Assembly (NCBI RefSeq): GCF_000308415.1
Contig: NZ_BAFS01000082.1
Location: 1-44,217 of the forward strand
DNA length: 44,217 nt
Reading direction: 5' to 3'
From: Nocardia asiatica NBRC 100129
GTDB taxonomy: Bacteria > Actinomycetota > Actinomycetes > Mycobacteriales > Mycobacteriaceae
Below, one piece after another: positions 31,594-39,461 of the stretch. The notes under the pieces are model-generated. The model did no database searches, was not told the origin of the DNA, and saw only the letters and a list, made by a program, of their open reading frames with translations. Position 1 is the stretch's first letter. Each line of letters starts with the position of its first letter. The position numbers were made by a program, and so were the translations under genes.

Positions 31594-32615
31594 TCCCCGG
31601 TGCGGCGGTAGGGTGGCACCACCCGTTCCCGGTCGGCGGCGATCTGCCGCCGCCGGGCCGCCATCGCCTCCGCGAGCGAGGAACCCGTGGTCAAGGCTCG
31701 AAAGATGGCTGCCGCGTCCTCGATCGCGTCGCGCGCGCCGACTCCTTCGGCAGGGGTGATGGCGTGATCGGCGTCGCCGCAGAGGATCAGCGGAAGCCGT
31801 GGGGGAGCAGCGGCGGCGAAAGGTACGTTGCGCGCGTTCGAGACGTGCACGGTTCGCGTCTCCGCGAGCAAGAGATCGACAACGTCCGAGATTCCGGGGG
31901 CGGTGGTACGAACGAGTTCGGCCCATCGCGCTGCCGGATGGAATCCGAGGTCTTGCGGGGGAAGGGCGGGGCGAGTGACCCTGGCGAACCAGACGGAAAT
32001 CGTCTCGTCCCAGTAGTGACCGAAAGCGCCGGTCGGCCGCCCGTCTTCGCCGATCCGGCCGTCGAAGTGCAACACCGCGCTCTTGGTGCGCAACGCTCGA
32101 GGCCGCTCGGTGCGACCGTAGAAGACGACCTGACCCGCGTACTCGGGGACGCGTTCCGGTTCGATGCGCTGACGCGCGAGGGAGTCGATGCCGTCGGCCG
32201 CGATGACGACCTCGTCGGTGGGTAACCGGGTATCGCCGCTGGACAGCACGCCTTCGTCGATGTCGGTCACGGTGGTGTCGTAATGGAATTCCGCCGCTGT
32301 GGCAGTGGCGAAATCGGTCAGCACCGACATGAGTTCGGCACGCAAGTACAGCCGATGGCCCCGGCTCGGCCCGAAACGAGCCTCGGCCGGTTGGTATTCG
32401 ACCCGTAAGGCGTCGACCGGATGCGCGACTTCGTCCAGCCGGTCGGCGGACACCCCGAGGGTGGTCAGTGCGGCGTGCGCACGGTCGTCCAGCACGAGGA
32501 AGGCGCCCGCGCCGACGGAGGGCTGGCTTTCATAGACACGTACCGGAATCCGCTGGGCGGCAAGGGCTCCGGCGAGAACGGTCCCGGCGATTCCTCCACC
32601 GATGATGGTGACCAT
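31590..32615 (-). CDS. FAD-dependent monooxygenase (PHBH-like)
   Basis: A 341-residue flavoprotein of the aromatic hydroxylase group. It has the dinucleotide-binding GGGIAGTVLAGALAAQRIPVRVYE at the N-terminus, the middle motif DEVVIAADGIDSLARQ, and the second FAD motif LCGDADHAITPAEGVGARDAIEDA. Relatives hydroxylate aromatic or polyketide substrates with NAD(P)H and oxygen; the substrate is unknown. ATG 32615 is seven bases from TACGCT (32628-32623), a leaderless start. Upstream in-frame extension lacks any such support. The last four bases overlap the CsbD-like stop tail to tail. Confidence 0.87.
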   Translation of the reverse strand: MVTIIGGGIAGTVLAGALAAQRIPVRVYESQPSVGAGAFLVLDDRAHAALTTLGVSADRLDEVAHPVDALRVEYQPAEARFGPSRGHRLYLRAELMSVLTDFATATAAEFHYDTTVTDIDEGVLSSGDTRLPTDEVVIAADGIDSLARQRIEPERVPEYAGQVVFYGRTERPRALRTKSAVLHFDGRIGEDGRPTGAFGHYWDETISVWFARVTRPALPPQDLGFHPAARWAELVRTTAPGISDVVDLLLAETRTVHVSNARNVPFAAAAPPRLPLILCGDADHAITPAEGVGARDAIEDAAAIFRALTTGSSLAEAMAARRRQIAADRERVVPPYRRTGD

Positions 32616-32622
32616 GCGGTCC

Positions 32623-32628
32623 AGCGTA
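32623..32628 (-). promoter_or_regulatory. -10 element of a leaderless monooxygenase promoter
   Basis: TACGCT on the minus strand ends seven bases before ATG 32615. The same hexamer precedes the DUF1707 gene. Confidence 0.45.
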
Positions 32629-32695
32629 GAGCCTCGCGCGGCAGTCGCACGGCCGATCGCGCCCGTCGGCGACCCGCGCGCCGAATCGCGACCAC

Positions 32696-33904
32696 TCAGC
32701 AATTACTCGGCGCGGGCACACCGTAGAAGCGTGCTTCCAGCCATGCGAGTGCCGACGGCACTCCCAGCACCGCTGTGGACAGATGGTCGGGGCTGGAGAA
32801 CTTCTCGTACTGCACCGGAACGCCCGCCTCGCAGTATCGCCGTACCGTCGCGTCGATCGAATCGACCGGGATCAAGGCGTCGTGCTCCGCGCGCCACTGG
32901 TAGACCGGTGCGGCCGGGATGCCCTCGTAGAGTTCCAGGCTGTTCTCCTCGAGCACGCCGCGTGCGCGCTCGTCTTCGGCCAGCGAATGCGAGGCCGCGA
33001 CGTCCACGATGCCGCGGCCCGCACCGGCCAGCAGGATCTCGTTGGTGCAACTGTCGGCGATCCGGTCGCGGAACGACAGCCCGGCCGAGTTGAGGTAATC
33101 GCTCACCGGCAGCCGGGCCGGGTACTCCCGCTCCAGTCCGATGGCCGCGGCGAAGGCGAGGCCGAATGCCGCATGCGGCGCGTAGCCGAGGCCCTCGATC
33201 ATCTTGACCAGGTTCATCGGCACTCCGCCCGCGGCGGCGCCGATGATCGGCAGTTCCGGCGCGTAGGTCGGCGCGAGCGCGGCCGCCCACGTGGTCGCCA
33301 TGCCGCCACCGGAGTAGCCGAGCATGGTGACGCGGCTGTCGGCCAGGCCCAGCTCCGCGACTCGCCGCGCGGCGCGGATGCCGTCCAGGGTGATCATGCC
33401 GCCGAGCTTCGCGGCGCCGTAGGCGCTGGTGGGCCCGAGATGGTCGGGGAGAGTGACCGACCAGCCGCGCAGCAGCAGGGCATTGAGCGCGGGTGCTTCG
33501 CGCACGGCCAGGTTGGGGTCGCTGGTGTAGAGCACGCGGGAGACCGCGCAGTGGGTGCCGAGGGCGTTGATGATGTGCTGATAGGACAACAGCGGCCCGC
33601 CAGGGGCGGCATTCGGCGGGGTCAGCACGGTGGTGGTGGCCGCGATCGGCTCGCCCGCGGAGTTCGTCGAGCGGAACTTGACCATCGTGACCCTCGCGCC
33701 GGGGAACGCGATCAGTCCTGGCATCGGCCGTACCGCGAGGACCTCGCCCGGCGCGGCGCGGTCGAGCCCGGCCGGAGTGGCGTAGAACGGGTCCGGATCG
33801 GGTTCGGGATAGATCGGCTGCGCCACGGCCTGCGGTGTGATCAGACCCTGCGGTGTGATCAGACAGAGCGCGGCCACGGCGGTGGCGATGACCAATCGAA
33901 GCAT
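32696..33904 (-). CDS. Secreted lipase (LIP family)
   Basis: A 402-residue exported alpha/beta hydrolase. Residues 1-29 are a signal peptide (MLRLVIATAVAALCLITPQG, then a second LITPQ, cleavage near AVAQ). The nucleophile Ser is in MLGYSGGGMATTWAA. The late Asp and His are likely in WRAEHDALIPVDSID and SSPDHLSTAV. Cys pairs (for example HCAVS and SCTNE) suggest disulphides. The secretory lipase family hydrolyses acylglycerols outside the cell. ATG 33904 starts directly at the signal peptide. An 18-bp duplication lies inside the signal sequence. Confidence 0.88.
   Translation of the reverse strand: MLRLVIATAVAALCLITPQGLITPQAVAQPIYPEPDPDPFYATPAGLDRAAPGEVLAVRPMPGLIAFPGARVTMVKFRSTNSAGEPIAATTTVLTPPNAAPGGPLLSYQHIINALGTHCAVSRVLYTSDPNLAVREAPALNALLLRGWSVTLPDHLGPTSAYGAAKLGGMITLDGIRAARRVAELGLADSRVTMLGYSGGGMATTWAAALAPTYAPELPIIGAAAGGVPMNLVKMIEGLGYAPHAAFGLAFAAAIGLEREYPARLPVSDYLNSAGLSFRDRIADSCTNEILLAGAGRGIVDVAASHSLAEDERARGVLEENSLELYEGIPAAPVYQWRAEHDALIPVDSIDATVRRYCEAGVPVQYEKFSSPDHLSTAVLGVPSALAWLEARFYGVPAPSNC
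33830..33865. repeat. 18-bp tandem duplication in the lipase signal peptide
   Basis: Two copies of CTGCGGTGTGATCAGAC plus one base, duplicating the residues LITPQ(G/A). The difference of one base between copies suggests a recent slip. Confidence 0.85.
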
Positions 33905-34078
33905 GGCTTTCGGCGACTCCCATTCGTCACGATGTGCTGTTCCGAAACGCTGGTGTGCTGAAGTCGAATGCTCCGGATACCGGTCGCCTGCGGCCGATTC
34001 CCGGACCTGCACACTTTAGGGGACGATCGGAAAAGGCCGAGGAAGCCGCGCCGCCGGGCGCTCCGCTCACCCGTCGGC

Positions 34079-34084
34079 TACCGT
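34079..34084 (+). promoter_or_regulatory. -10 element of a leaderless DUF218-gene promoter
   Basis: TACCGT lies six bases before GTG 34091. An identical hexamer and gap precede the gene at 42923. Confidence 0.5.
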
Positions 34085-34090
34085 GACCCG

Positions 34091-35092
34091 GTGCTTCTGC
34101 TGGTCGTCGGGGTGGTCCTGCTCGGTGTGTTCGGAGTGCGATTCCGCAGGGACCGCAGGCGGTTGGGTCACGGTGTGTACCTGCTACTGGGGACGGCGTT
34201 CGTCGGCGCGTGGGTAGTGAGCCTGGTCGCCGACGGTGATCTGCCCGTCGTGCTCGCCCCACTGTTCGTGCTTTTGTCGCCGCTGCTGATACTGGTGCCG
34301 GCAGGGCTGTCGATAGCCAACGGCGTGCAATTGGTACGCCGTGAAGGCTGGCGTCTTCCGAATCTGCTGCCGCTCGGGCTCGGCATCGCGCTGCTGGCGC
34401 CGTACGTCGTGCTCGCCCTCGCACTGCTCACCGAAAGCCTCTGGGTGGTTGTGCTTCTGGCATCGCTGACGATGTCGATCAGCTACATCGGTTTCCTGTT
34501 CGCGGCATTCCTGGTGTATTCGCTGTGCTACGGATTGCTGTCCTACCGTCCTGAGATGGACGCGATCGTCGTGCACGGCGCCGGGTTGGTGGACGGCGAC
34601 GTGCCGCCGCTGTTGGCGGCGCGCTTGGACCGGGCGATCGAGGTCTACCGCGGCGAAGCCGAGCGGGGCCGCGAACCGCTGCTGATCGCCAGTGGCGGTC
34701 GAGGATCCGACGAGGAGGTCTCCGAAGCGGCGGCGATGGCGGACTACCTGATCGACCACGGGGTGCCCGGCGACCGCGTGATCCTCGAGGACCGGTCGGG
34801 CACCACCGAGGAGAATCTGCTGTTCACCAAGCGGCTGCTCGGCGAGCGCGGCCCCACAACCCGAATGGTGCTGGTGACCAGCAATTTCCACATTCTGCGC
34901 ACGGCGATCCTGGCGCGCCGCCTCGACCTCGACGCCGAGGTGACCGGTGCCAGGACCGCCTTCTACTACCTGCCGAGCGCGTTCCTGCGCGAATTCGCCG
35001 CGCTGCTGGTGGCCTACAAGTGGAGCACCCTGATCGCGTGCGCCGCGCTGGTGTCGCTGCCGCCGCTCGCCGTGCTCGCCACCCGCGGGTGA
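34091..35092 (+). CDS. Multi-pass membrane protein with C-terminal DUF218 (YdcF-like) domain
   Basis: A 333-residue protein. Five or so membrane helices occupy residues 1-150 (LLLVVGVVLLGVFGV, YLLLGTAFVGAWVVSLV, LAPLFVLLSPLLILVPAGL, IALLAPYVVLALALLT, VVVLLASLTMSISYIGFLFAAFLVYSL). A DUF218 domain follows (about 155-305) with MDAIVVHGAGL, LDRAIEVYRG, LLIASGGRGSDEE, DRSGTTEENLLFT and VTSNFHILRTAIL. A final helix is near 312-330. Relatives are annotated as YdcF/ElyC-like envelope proteins. The GTG is set by the leaderless promoter. It ends two bases from the convergent SDR stop. Confidence 0.85.
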   Translation: MLLLVVGVVLLGVFGVRFRRDRRRLGHGVYLLLGTAFVGAWVVSLVADGDLPVVLAPLFVLLSPLLILVPAGLSIANGVQLVRREGWRLPNLLPLGLGIALLAPYVVLALALLTESLWVVVLLASLTMSISYIGFLFAAFLVYSLCYGLLSYRPEMDAIVVHGAGLVDGDVPPLLAARLDRAIEVYRGEAERGREPLLIASGGRGSDEEVSEAAAMADYLIDHGVPGDRVILEDRSGTTEENLLFTKRLLGERGPTTRMVLVTSNFHILRTAILARRLDLDAEVTGARTAFYYLPSAFLREFAALLVAYKWSTLIACAALVSLPPLAVLATRG

Positions 35093-35093
35093 C

Positions 35094-35837
35094 TCAGCCG
35101 AAGCTCTTGTGCGGAACGCCCACGGTGAGGCCGCCGTCGATGACGAACTCCGCTCCGGTCGAGTACGACGATTCGTCGCTGGCCAGGAAGGTCACCAGGG
35201 CGGAGACCTCGGCCGGGTCGGCGGCGCGACCGAGCGGGATCTGCAGGAAGTCCTCGGGGATGTTCTCCGTCATCGGGGTCCGGATCAGGCCGGGGTGTAC
35301 CGAATTCACCCGGATCTTGTACTGCGCCAGTTCGAGCGCGGTGGACTTGGTGAGCCCGCGCACGGCGAACTTGGTGGCCGTGTAGCCGTGCAGGCCGGGG
35401 CTGCCGCGCATGCCCTCGACGGAGGAGATGTTGATGATCGAGCCGCCGCCCGCCTCGATCATCGCGGGGGTCGCGGCCTGCATGCCGAGGAACGTGCCGG
35501 TGAGGTTGATGTCGATGATCCGCTGCCATTCGGCCAGCTCGAACGCGACGAGCAGGTTGCCGTTCGCGATGCCCGCGTTGTTCACCAGCACACTCAGCGA
35601 ACCGAACCGCTCCACCGCCTCGCTCACGGCTTTGCGCCAGTCGTCCGGCTCGCGCACGTCGAGGTGCGCGTAGACCGCGTTGTCGCCGAGTTCCGCGGCG
35701 ACCGCGGCGCCCTCGTCGTCGAGCACGTCGCCCAGCACCACGCGCGCGTCTTCGGCGACCAGCGCCCTGGCGTGCGCCGCGCCCATGCCGCGCGCTCCGC
35801 CGCTGATCAACGCCACCTTGCCGGTCAACCGCCCCAT
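35094..35837 (-). CDS. FabG3-like short-chain dehydrogenase (20-beta-hydroxysteroid type)
   Basis: A 247-residue SDR very like M. tuberculosis FabG3 (Rv2002). It has the cofactor motif SGGARGMGAAH, NNAGIANG, and the catalytic Ser/Tyr/Lys with NISSVEGMRG and HGYTATKFAVRGLTKSTALEL. The ending is FLASDESSYSTGAEFVIDGG. FabG3 oxidises or reduces the 20-hydroxyl of steroids with NAD(H). GGAGGT lies eight bases before ATG 35837. A KstR-type palindrome (35867-35882) stands 30 bases upstream, which agrees with a role in sterol metabolism. Confidence 0.9.
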   Translation of the reverse strand: MGRLTGKVALISGGARGMGAAHARALVAEDARVVLGDVLDDEGAAVAAELGDNAVYAHLDVREPDDWRKAVSEAVERFGSLSVLVNNAGIANGNLLVAFELAEWQRIIDINLTGTFLGMQAATPAMIEAGGGSIINISSVEGMRGSPGLHGYTATKFAVRGLTKSTALELAQYKIRVNSVHPGLIRTPMTENIPEDFLQIPLGRAADPAEVSALVTFLASDESSYSTGAEFVIDGGLTVGVPHKSFG

Positions 35838-35866
35838 CCGGGGTACCTCCGTCTCTCGAACTTCTC

Positions 35867-35882
35867 CTGTAACACGTTACAG
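35867..35882. promoter_or_regulatory. KstR-type operator, SDR promoter
   Basis: CTGTAACACGTTACAG is a 16-bp inverted repeat and fits the published KstR consensus TnnAACnnGTTnnA. Other TetR-family proteins with AACnnGTT cores are possible. Confidence 0.65.
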
Positions 35883-35998
35883 AAGCGCGTCCTGTGCGCG
35901 CGTCTCGCGACAGTAGCCCAGGCGGGCGCTCGGCGGTGGCGATGGCCGGTGCCGCGCCGCCTTCGGCGCGCCCGGCGCGCGACTGTGCCATGATCGGA

Positions 35999-36012
35999 TA
36001 GAACGTGTTCTA
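35999..36012. promoter_or_regulatory. KstR-type operator, alpha/beta hydrolase promoter
   Basis: TAGAACGTGTTCTA matches the consensus at every fixed position and is 27 bases before the hydrolase ATG. It is close to the best-known form of the KstR box. Confidence 0.75.
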
Positions 36013-36039
36013 GTCGCGAGACCGCCAGGGAGGTGCGCC

Positions 36040-36936
36040 ATGACGAACCCCGGCCGCAGCGTGGCGCGGTTCGGCGCACGTTTCCGGGTGCCGGACATCG
36101 CCGAGGTGGCCGGTGGCCGACTGGTCGAACTGCCGGGGCGGGGCCGGACCTACGTGGTCGACATCCCCGGTCCGGAGCACGCGCCCGCGCTGGTGCTCCT
36201 GCACGCCACCGCCTGCACCGCCTACCTCACCTGGTTCCCGTCACTTGCCGCCCTGGCCCAGCGATATCGCGTGATCCTCTTCGACCAGCGGTGGCACGGG
36301 CGCGGCATCCGCTCCGAGCGGTTCACCTTGGAGGACTGTGCCGACGACGTCGCGGCGGTCCTCGACGCGCTGCGGGTCGAACGGGCCATGTGCGCGGGGT
36401 TCTCGCTGGGCGGGATCGTCAGCCTGCTGGCCGGGCGTCGTCATCCGGACCGGGTGAGCGGTCTGGTGCTCTGCGCGACGCCGTACAGATTTCGGGAGAA
36501 ATGGCGTGAGCACGCTTTTCACCGCACCTTCGGCGTCTTGGCCGCGGCGGTCGAGCCGTATTCCTATCGCCGTGCCGAGAAGCTCGCGGGCCGCCTACCC
36601 GAGCTTCCGGAGGTCACCTGGACGCCGGGCCGATTGAATCGCTGGGCGCTCGACGAGTTCCGCAGCACCAGCGGGTGGGCGCTCACCCAAGTGCTCGCAG
36701 CGGTCGGGCGCTTCGACGCGACGGCGTGGCTGCCGGAGCTCAGGATGCCGACGGCCGTGGTGATCACGACCCGGGACCGGGCGATTCCGGTCTATCGGCA
36801 GGTGGAGATGGCGACCTTGATCCCGGGGGCGAGCACGCACCTGGTCGAGGCCGGGCACGCTTCCTGCGTGCTGGAAGCCGACCGTTTCGTTCCCGTATTG
36901 CTCGAAGCCTGCGAGACCGTCGCCGCGAAGATCTGA
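36040..36936 (+). CDS. Alpha/beta hydrolase
   Basis: A 298-residue esterase-like enzyme. It has LVLLHATACTAYLTWFPSL (oxyanion region; the usual HG is HA here), FDQRWHGRG, the nucleophile Ser in CAGFSLGGIVSLLAG, and the last His in EAGHASCVLEA. The acid is probably the Asp of TTRDRAIP. There is no signal peptide. ATG 36040 has AGGGAGG six bases upstream. The KstR-type palindrome just upstream suggests induction by sterols, so ester cleavage of sterol-derived or CoA intermediates is possible. It is divergent from the FabG3-like gene. Confidence 0.85.
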   Translation: MTNPGRSVARFGARFRVPDIAEVAGGRLVELPGRGRTYVVDIPGPEHAPALVLLHATACTAYLTWFPSLAALAQRYRVILFDQRWHGRGIRSERFTLEDCADDVAAVLDALRVERAMCAGFSLGGIVSLLAGRRHPDRVSGLVLCATPYRFREKWREHAFHRTFGVLAAAVEPYSYRRAEKLAGRLPELPEVTWTPGRLNRWALDEFRSTSGWALTQVLAAVGRFDATAWLPELRMPTAVVITTRDRAIPVYRQVEMATLIPGASTHLVEAGHASCVLEADRFVPVLLEACETVAAKI

Positions 36937-36939
36937 TCG

Positions 36940-36969
36940 GTCCTGTCCGACGGCGGTGGCGGACAGGAC
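36940..36969. terminator. Bidirectional terminator
   Basis: A perfect 10-bp stem GTCCTGTCCG / CGGACAGGAC with a 10-base loop, between the convergent hydrolase and WS/DGAT genes. Confidence 0.7.
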
Positions 36970-36976
36970 GCCGGGG

Positions 36977-38368
36977 CTAGCCCGATTTCCGCGCCGCGGA
37001 CAGCAGTTCGGAGACCACACCGGGTACGGCGTCGGCGAGCGCCGCGATGTCGGGCACCAGTTCCTTGCAGGCGATGAAGCCGAAGTTCAGTTTGTCGTTG
37101 TTGGACAGCACAGTGACCGTCAGGCCCGCGCCGTGGAACACCGGCCCGAACGGGTACATCCCGTCCACCCGGATGCCGAGGAAGTACAGCGGCATCGGCG
37201 GGCCGGGCACATTCGACACCACCAGGTTGTGCACCACGGGGTGTTTCTCGGCCAGCTTGAGCGAGGAGTACATCCTGGCCGCGAGCCGGAAGGTGTTCGG
37301 CGGGGCGTATTTCGACCAGTCCTGCAGGAAGTCCGCGCCCATCACTTCGTGCTCTTCCTTGGCTCCGCGATTGTTCTCGGCCACCTCGCGCAGGCGTTCC
37401 ACCGGGTCGGCGAGGTCGGTGCCGAGCCGCGCGAACAGCGTCGACACCTTGTTGACCCCCGCCTTATGCCGGGTGGACTCGTGCACCGACACCGGAACCG
37501 ACGCGATGAGCGAGCGGTCCGGCAGCTCGCCGCGCTCCGTCAGATAGGCGCGCAGCGCGCCGGCGACCACGGTGAGCACGACGTCGTTCACCTTGACGCC
37601 GAAGGCGGAGCGGATCTCCTTGACCGCGTCCAATTCGGCCTCGGTGAACGCGACCGTGCGATGCGGCGTGATGGCGAGATTGAACGGCGTGCGCGGAGCG
37701 GAGAAGGGTATCGCCATGCCCGCCTTGTTCTCCCGGCGGCGCTGCGCGAATCCGGCGACGACGCCGACCGTCTTGGGCAGCATGCCGACGATGCCCGCTC
37801 GGGTCGGGAACTTCACCACCGCTTCGGCCAGCAATTGCCAGTCGCTTGGCTCGGGTTCGGGGCGCCACTCGTCGTCGGGCACCGTCTTCGTGACGCCCGG
37901 CTCCGGGTCGCACAGGTGCATCATCAGGTTGGCGCCGGTGATGCCGTCCACCGCGGCGTGGTGGTATTTGCAGATCACCGCCACTTTCCCGTCGTCGAGG
38001 CCCTCCACCACGGACATCTCCCAGAGCGGGCGGTCGCGATCCATGGGACGGCTGGCGATGTCCCCGACGAGTTCGGCGAGTTCGCGCCGCCCGGCCGGCG
38101 CGGCGATCGCGATGCGGCGCAGGTGGTAGTCGAGGTCGAAATTCCGGTCCTCCACCCAGACGGGATGGTCGAGGTGCAACGGCACCTCGTACAAGCGGCG
38201 GCGCATCTGCGGAATGAGGGGAAGTCGCCGGGCTAGTTCGGCTTTGAAACCCTCGAACGAGTAGTCGCCCGAGGACGGGTCGAGGAGCAGCAGCGCGCAC
38301 ACGTGCAGATGCTGGGTCCCGGTTTCGAAGTACAGGAAGCTGGCATCCAATCCGGTCAATCGTTCCAT
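36977..38368 (-). CDS. Wax ester synthase / diacylglycerol acyltransferase (WS/DGAT)
   Basis: A 463-residue acyltransferase that joins acyl-CoA to diacylglycerol or fatty alcohol, making storage triacylglycerol or wax. The catalytic HHxxxDG is YHHAAVDGITGAN near residues 136-142. The N-terminus MERLTGLDASFLYFET and the C-terminal block NLVVSNVPGPPMPLYFLG are both typical of the Tgs family. ATG 38368 begins at the conserved N-terminus. A TAGAACGCGTTCTA palindrome is 14 bases upstream, so a KstR-type repressor would block transcription. Confidence 0.93.
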   Translation of the reverse strand: MERLTGLDASFLYFETGTQHLHVCALLLLDPSSGDYSFEGFKAELARRLPLIPQMRRRLYEVPLHLDHPVWVEDRNFDLDYHLRRIAIAAPAGRRELAELVGDIASRPMDRDRPLWEMSVVEGLDDGKVAVICKYHHAAVDGITGANLMMHLCDPEPGVTKTVPDDEWRPEPEPSDWQLLAEAVVKFPTRAGIVGMLPKTVGVVAGFAQRRRENKAGMAIPFSAPRTPFNLAITPHRTVAFTEAELDAVKEIRSAFGVKVNDVVLTVVAGALRAYLTERGELPDRSLIASVPVSVHESTRHKAGVNKVSTLFARLGTDLADPVERLREVAENNRGAKEEHEVMGADFLQDWSKYAPPNTFRLAARMYSSLKLAEKHPVVHNLVVSNVPGPPMPLYFLGIRVDGMYPFGPVFHGAGLTVTVLSNNDKLNFGFIACKELVPDIAALADAVPGVVSELLSAARKSG

Positions 38369-38381
38369 AGCGAAAGCCTAC

Positions 38382-38395
38382 TAGAACGCGTTCTA
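38382..38395. promoter_or_regulatory. KstR-type operator, WS/DGAT promoter
   Basis: TAGAACGCGTTCTA is a perfect 14-bp palindrome differing from the site at 35999 by one base, immediately before the WS/DGAT start. Confidence 0.7.
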
Positions 38396-38473
38396 ATTTC
38401 GGGTCGGAAATCGCCGGTGTGACCACTGTCGCGAAGTCGTGTCACCGTACAGTGCGCAATGCGCTTTTGTGTG

Positions 38474-38502
38474 TTACCGAAAGTTCCATGTATGTGTATA
38501 GT
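38474..38502 (+). promoter_or_regulatory. Sigma-70-like promoter of the ferritin-like hydrolase operon
   Basis: TTACCG (38474-38479) and TATAGT (38497-38502) are 17 bp apart, 56 bases before the ATG. The region 38485-38525 contains an imperfect dyad (TTCCATGT ... ACATG...GGAA) that may be an operator. Confidence 0.55.
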
Positions 38503-38558
38503 CCTTACTACGGACATGTAGGAATCGCGCGGTGGCGAGTGAGGATCGAGGAGTACCG

Positions 38559-39461
38559 ATGAAGCTACTTCGCAAGGCCGGGCGGCGACCCGAGACAGAC
38601 CCCGGCGCCGTGGCGCTGCACGCCCGCAACGTGCGCTTCGACTGGGCGGGCACGCCGCTGCACTGGATGCCCGGCGAGCCCATCGCCTCGCACCTGATCA
38701 ATTCGCTGAACCTCCTTCTTCCCGAGGGCGAGCGGATGTTCTGTGCCACGTATGCCGAGGCACTGCCCTACGTGCGGGACGAAAAGCTGCGTGAGGCGAT
38801 GCTCGGCTTCATCGGTCAGGAATCGATGCACGCCGAGACGCACGACAAGGTGCTGCACGAAGTGCTCGCCGTGCACGGCATCGATCCCGGGCCCTATCTG
38901 CGCCAGGCCGAGTACCTGTTCCGCAGGACGCTCGGACCGCGGGATGTCGAAGGCGTCGCCGAACGACAGGTGCTGGTCGAGCGGCTGGCCTTCATCGCGT
39001 GCCTGGAACACTTCTTCGCCTACCTCGGCGACTGGGTGCTCAACGCGGACCTGGAACGGTTCGGCGCCGATCCGCGCATGGCGGACCTGTTCCGCTGGCA
39101 CGGAGCGGAGGAAGTCGAGCACCGGCACGTCGCGCACGACGTGGCGGTCTATTTCGGCGCCGGATACGTGCGGCGCGCGGCCCTCATGCTGCTGGTGTTC
39201 CCGATCTTCCTGACCTTGGTGGTGCGCGGCACCAAATTCATGGTCCACCAGGACCGCGAGCTTCCCGATCTCGGCTATCCCCGGTTGCTGGCGCGGGTCT
39301 TCGGCGCGATGTGGCGCGGCGCGTTGCCCGGCGTCCCCTCGCTGCTGTGGAGCGCGCTGAGCACGCTCCAGCCCGGCTACAACCCGGAGACGGTCGGCTC
39401 CACCGCGCAGGCGGTGGCCTACCTGGCCAAATCCCCGGCGGCGCAGGCGATCGCCTCGTGA
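38559..39461 (+). CDS. PF10118-type metal-dependent hydrolase (ferritin-like)
   Basis: A 300-residue protein of the predicted metal-dependent hydrolase family. Glu and His pairs that could hold two metals are in LPEGERMFCATYAEAL, GFIGQESMHAETHDKVLHEVL, ECLEHFFAYLGD-like (CLEHFFAYLGDW) and WHGAEEVEHRHVAHDV. A hydrophobic stretch near residues 215-230 (ALMLLVFPIFLTLVV) may touch the membrane. The reaction is unknown; the fold suggests di-iron chemistry on lipids. ATG 38559 has GAGGAG five bases upstream. Its stop overlaps the ferredoxin-reductase start (GTGA), which suggests the reductase supplies electrons to it. Confidence 0.82.
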   Translation: MKLLRKAGRRPETDPGAVALHARNVRFDWAGTPLHWMPGEPIASHLINSLNLLLPEGERMFCATYAEALPYVRDEKLREAMLGFIGQESMHAETHDKVLHEVLAVHGIDPGPYLRQAEYLFRRTLGPRDVEGVAERQVLVERLAFIACLEHFFAYLGDWVLNADLERFGADPRMADLFRWHGAEEVEHRHVAHDVAVYFGAGYVRRAALMLLVFPIFLTLVVRGTKFMVHQDRELPDLGYPRLLARVFGAMWRGALPGVPSLLWSALSTLQPGYNPETVGSTAQAVAYLAKSPAAQAIAS

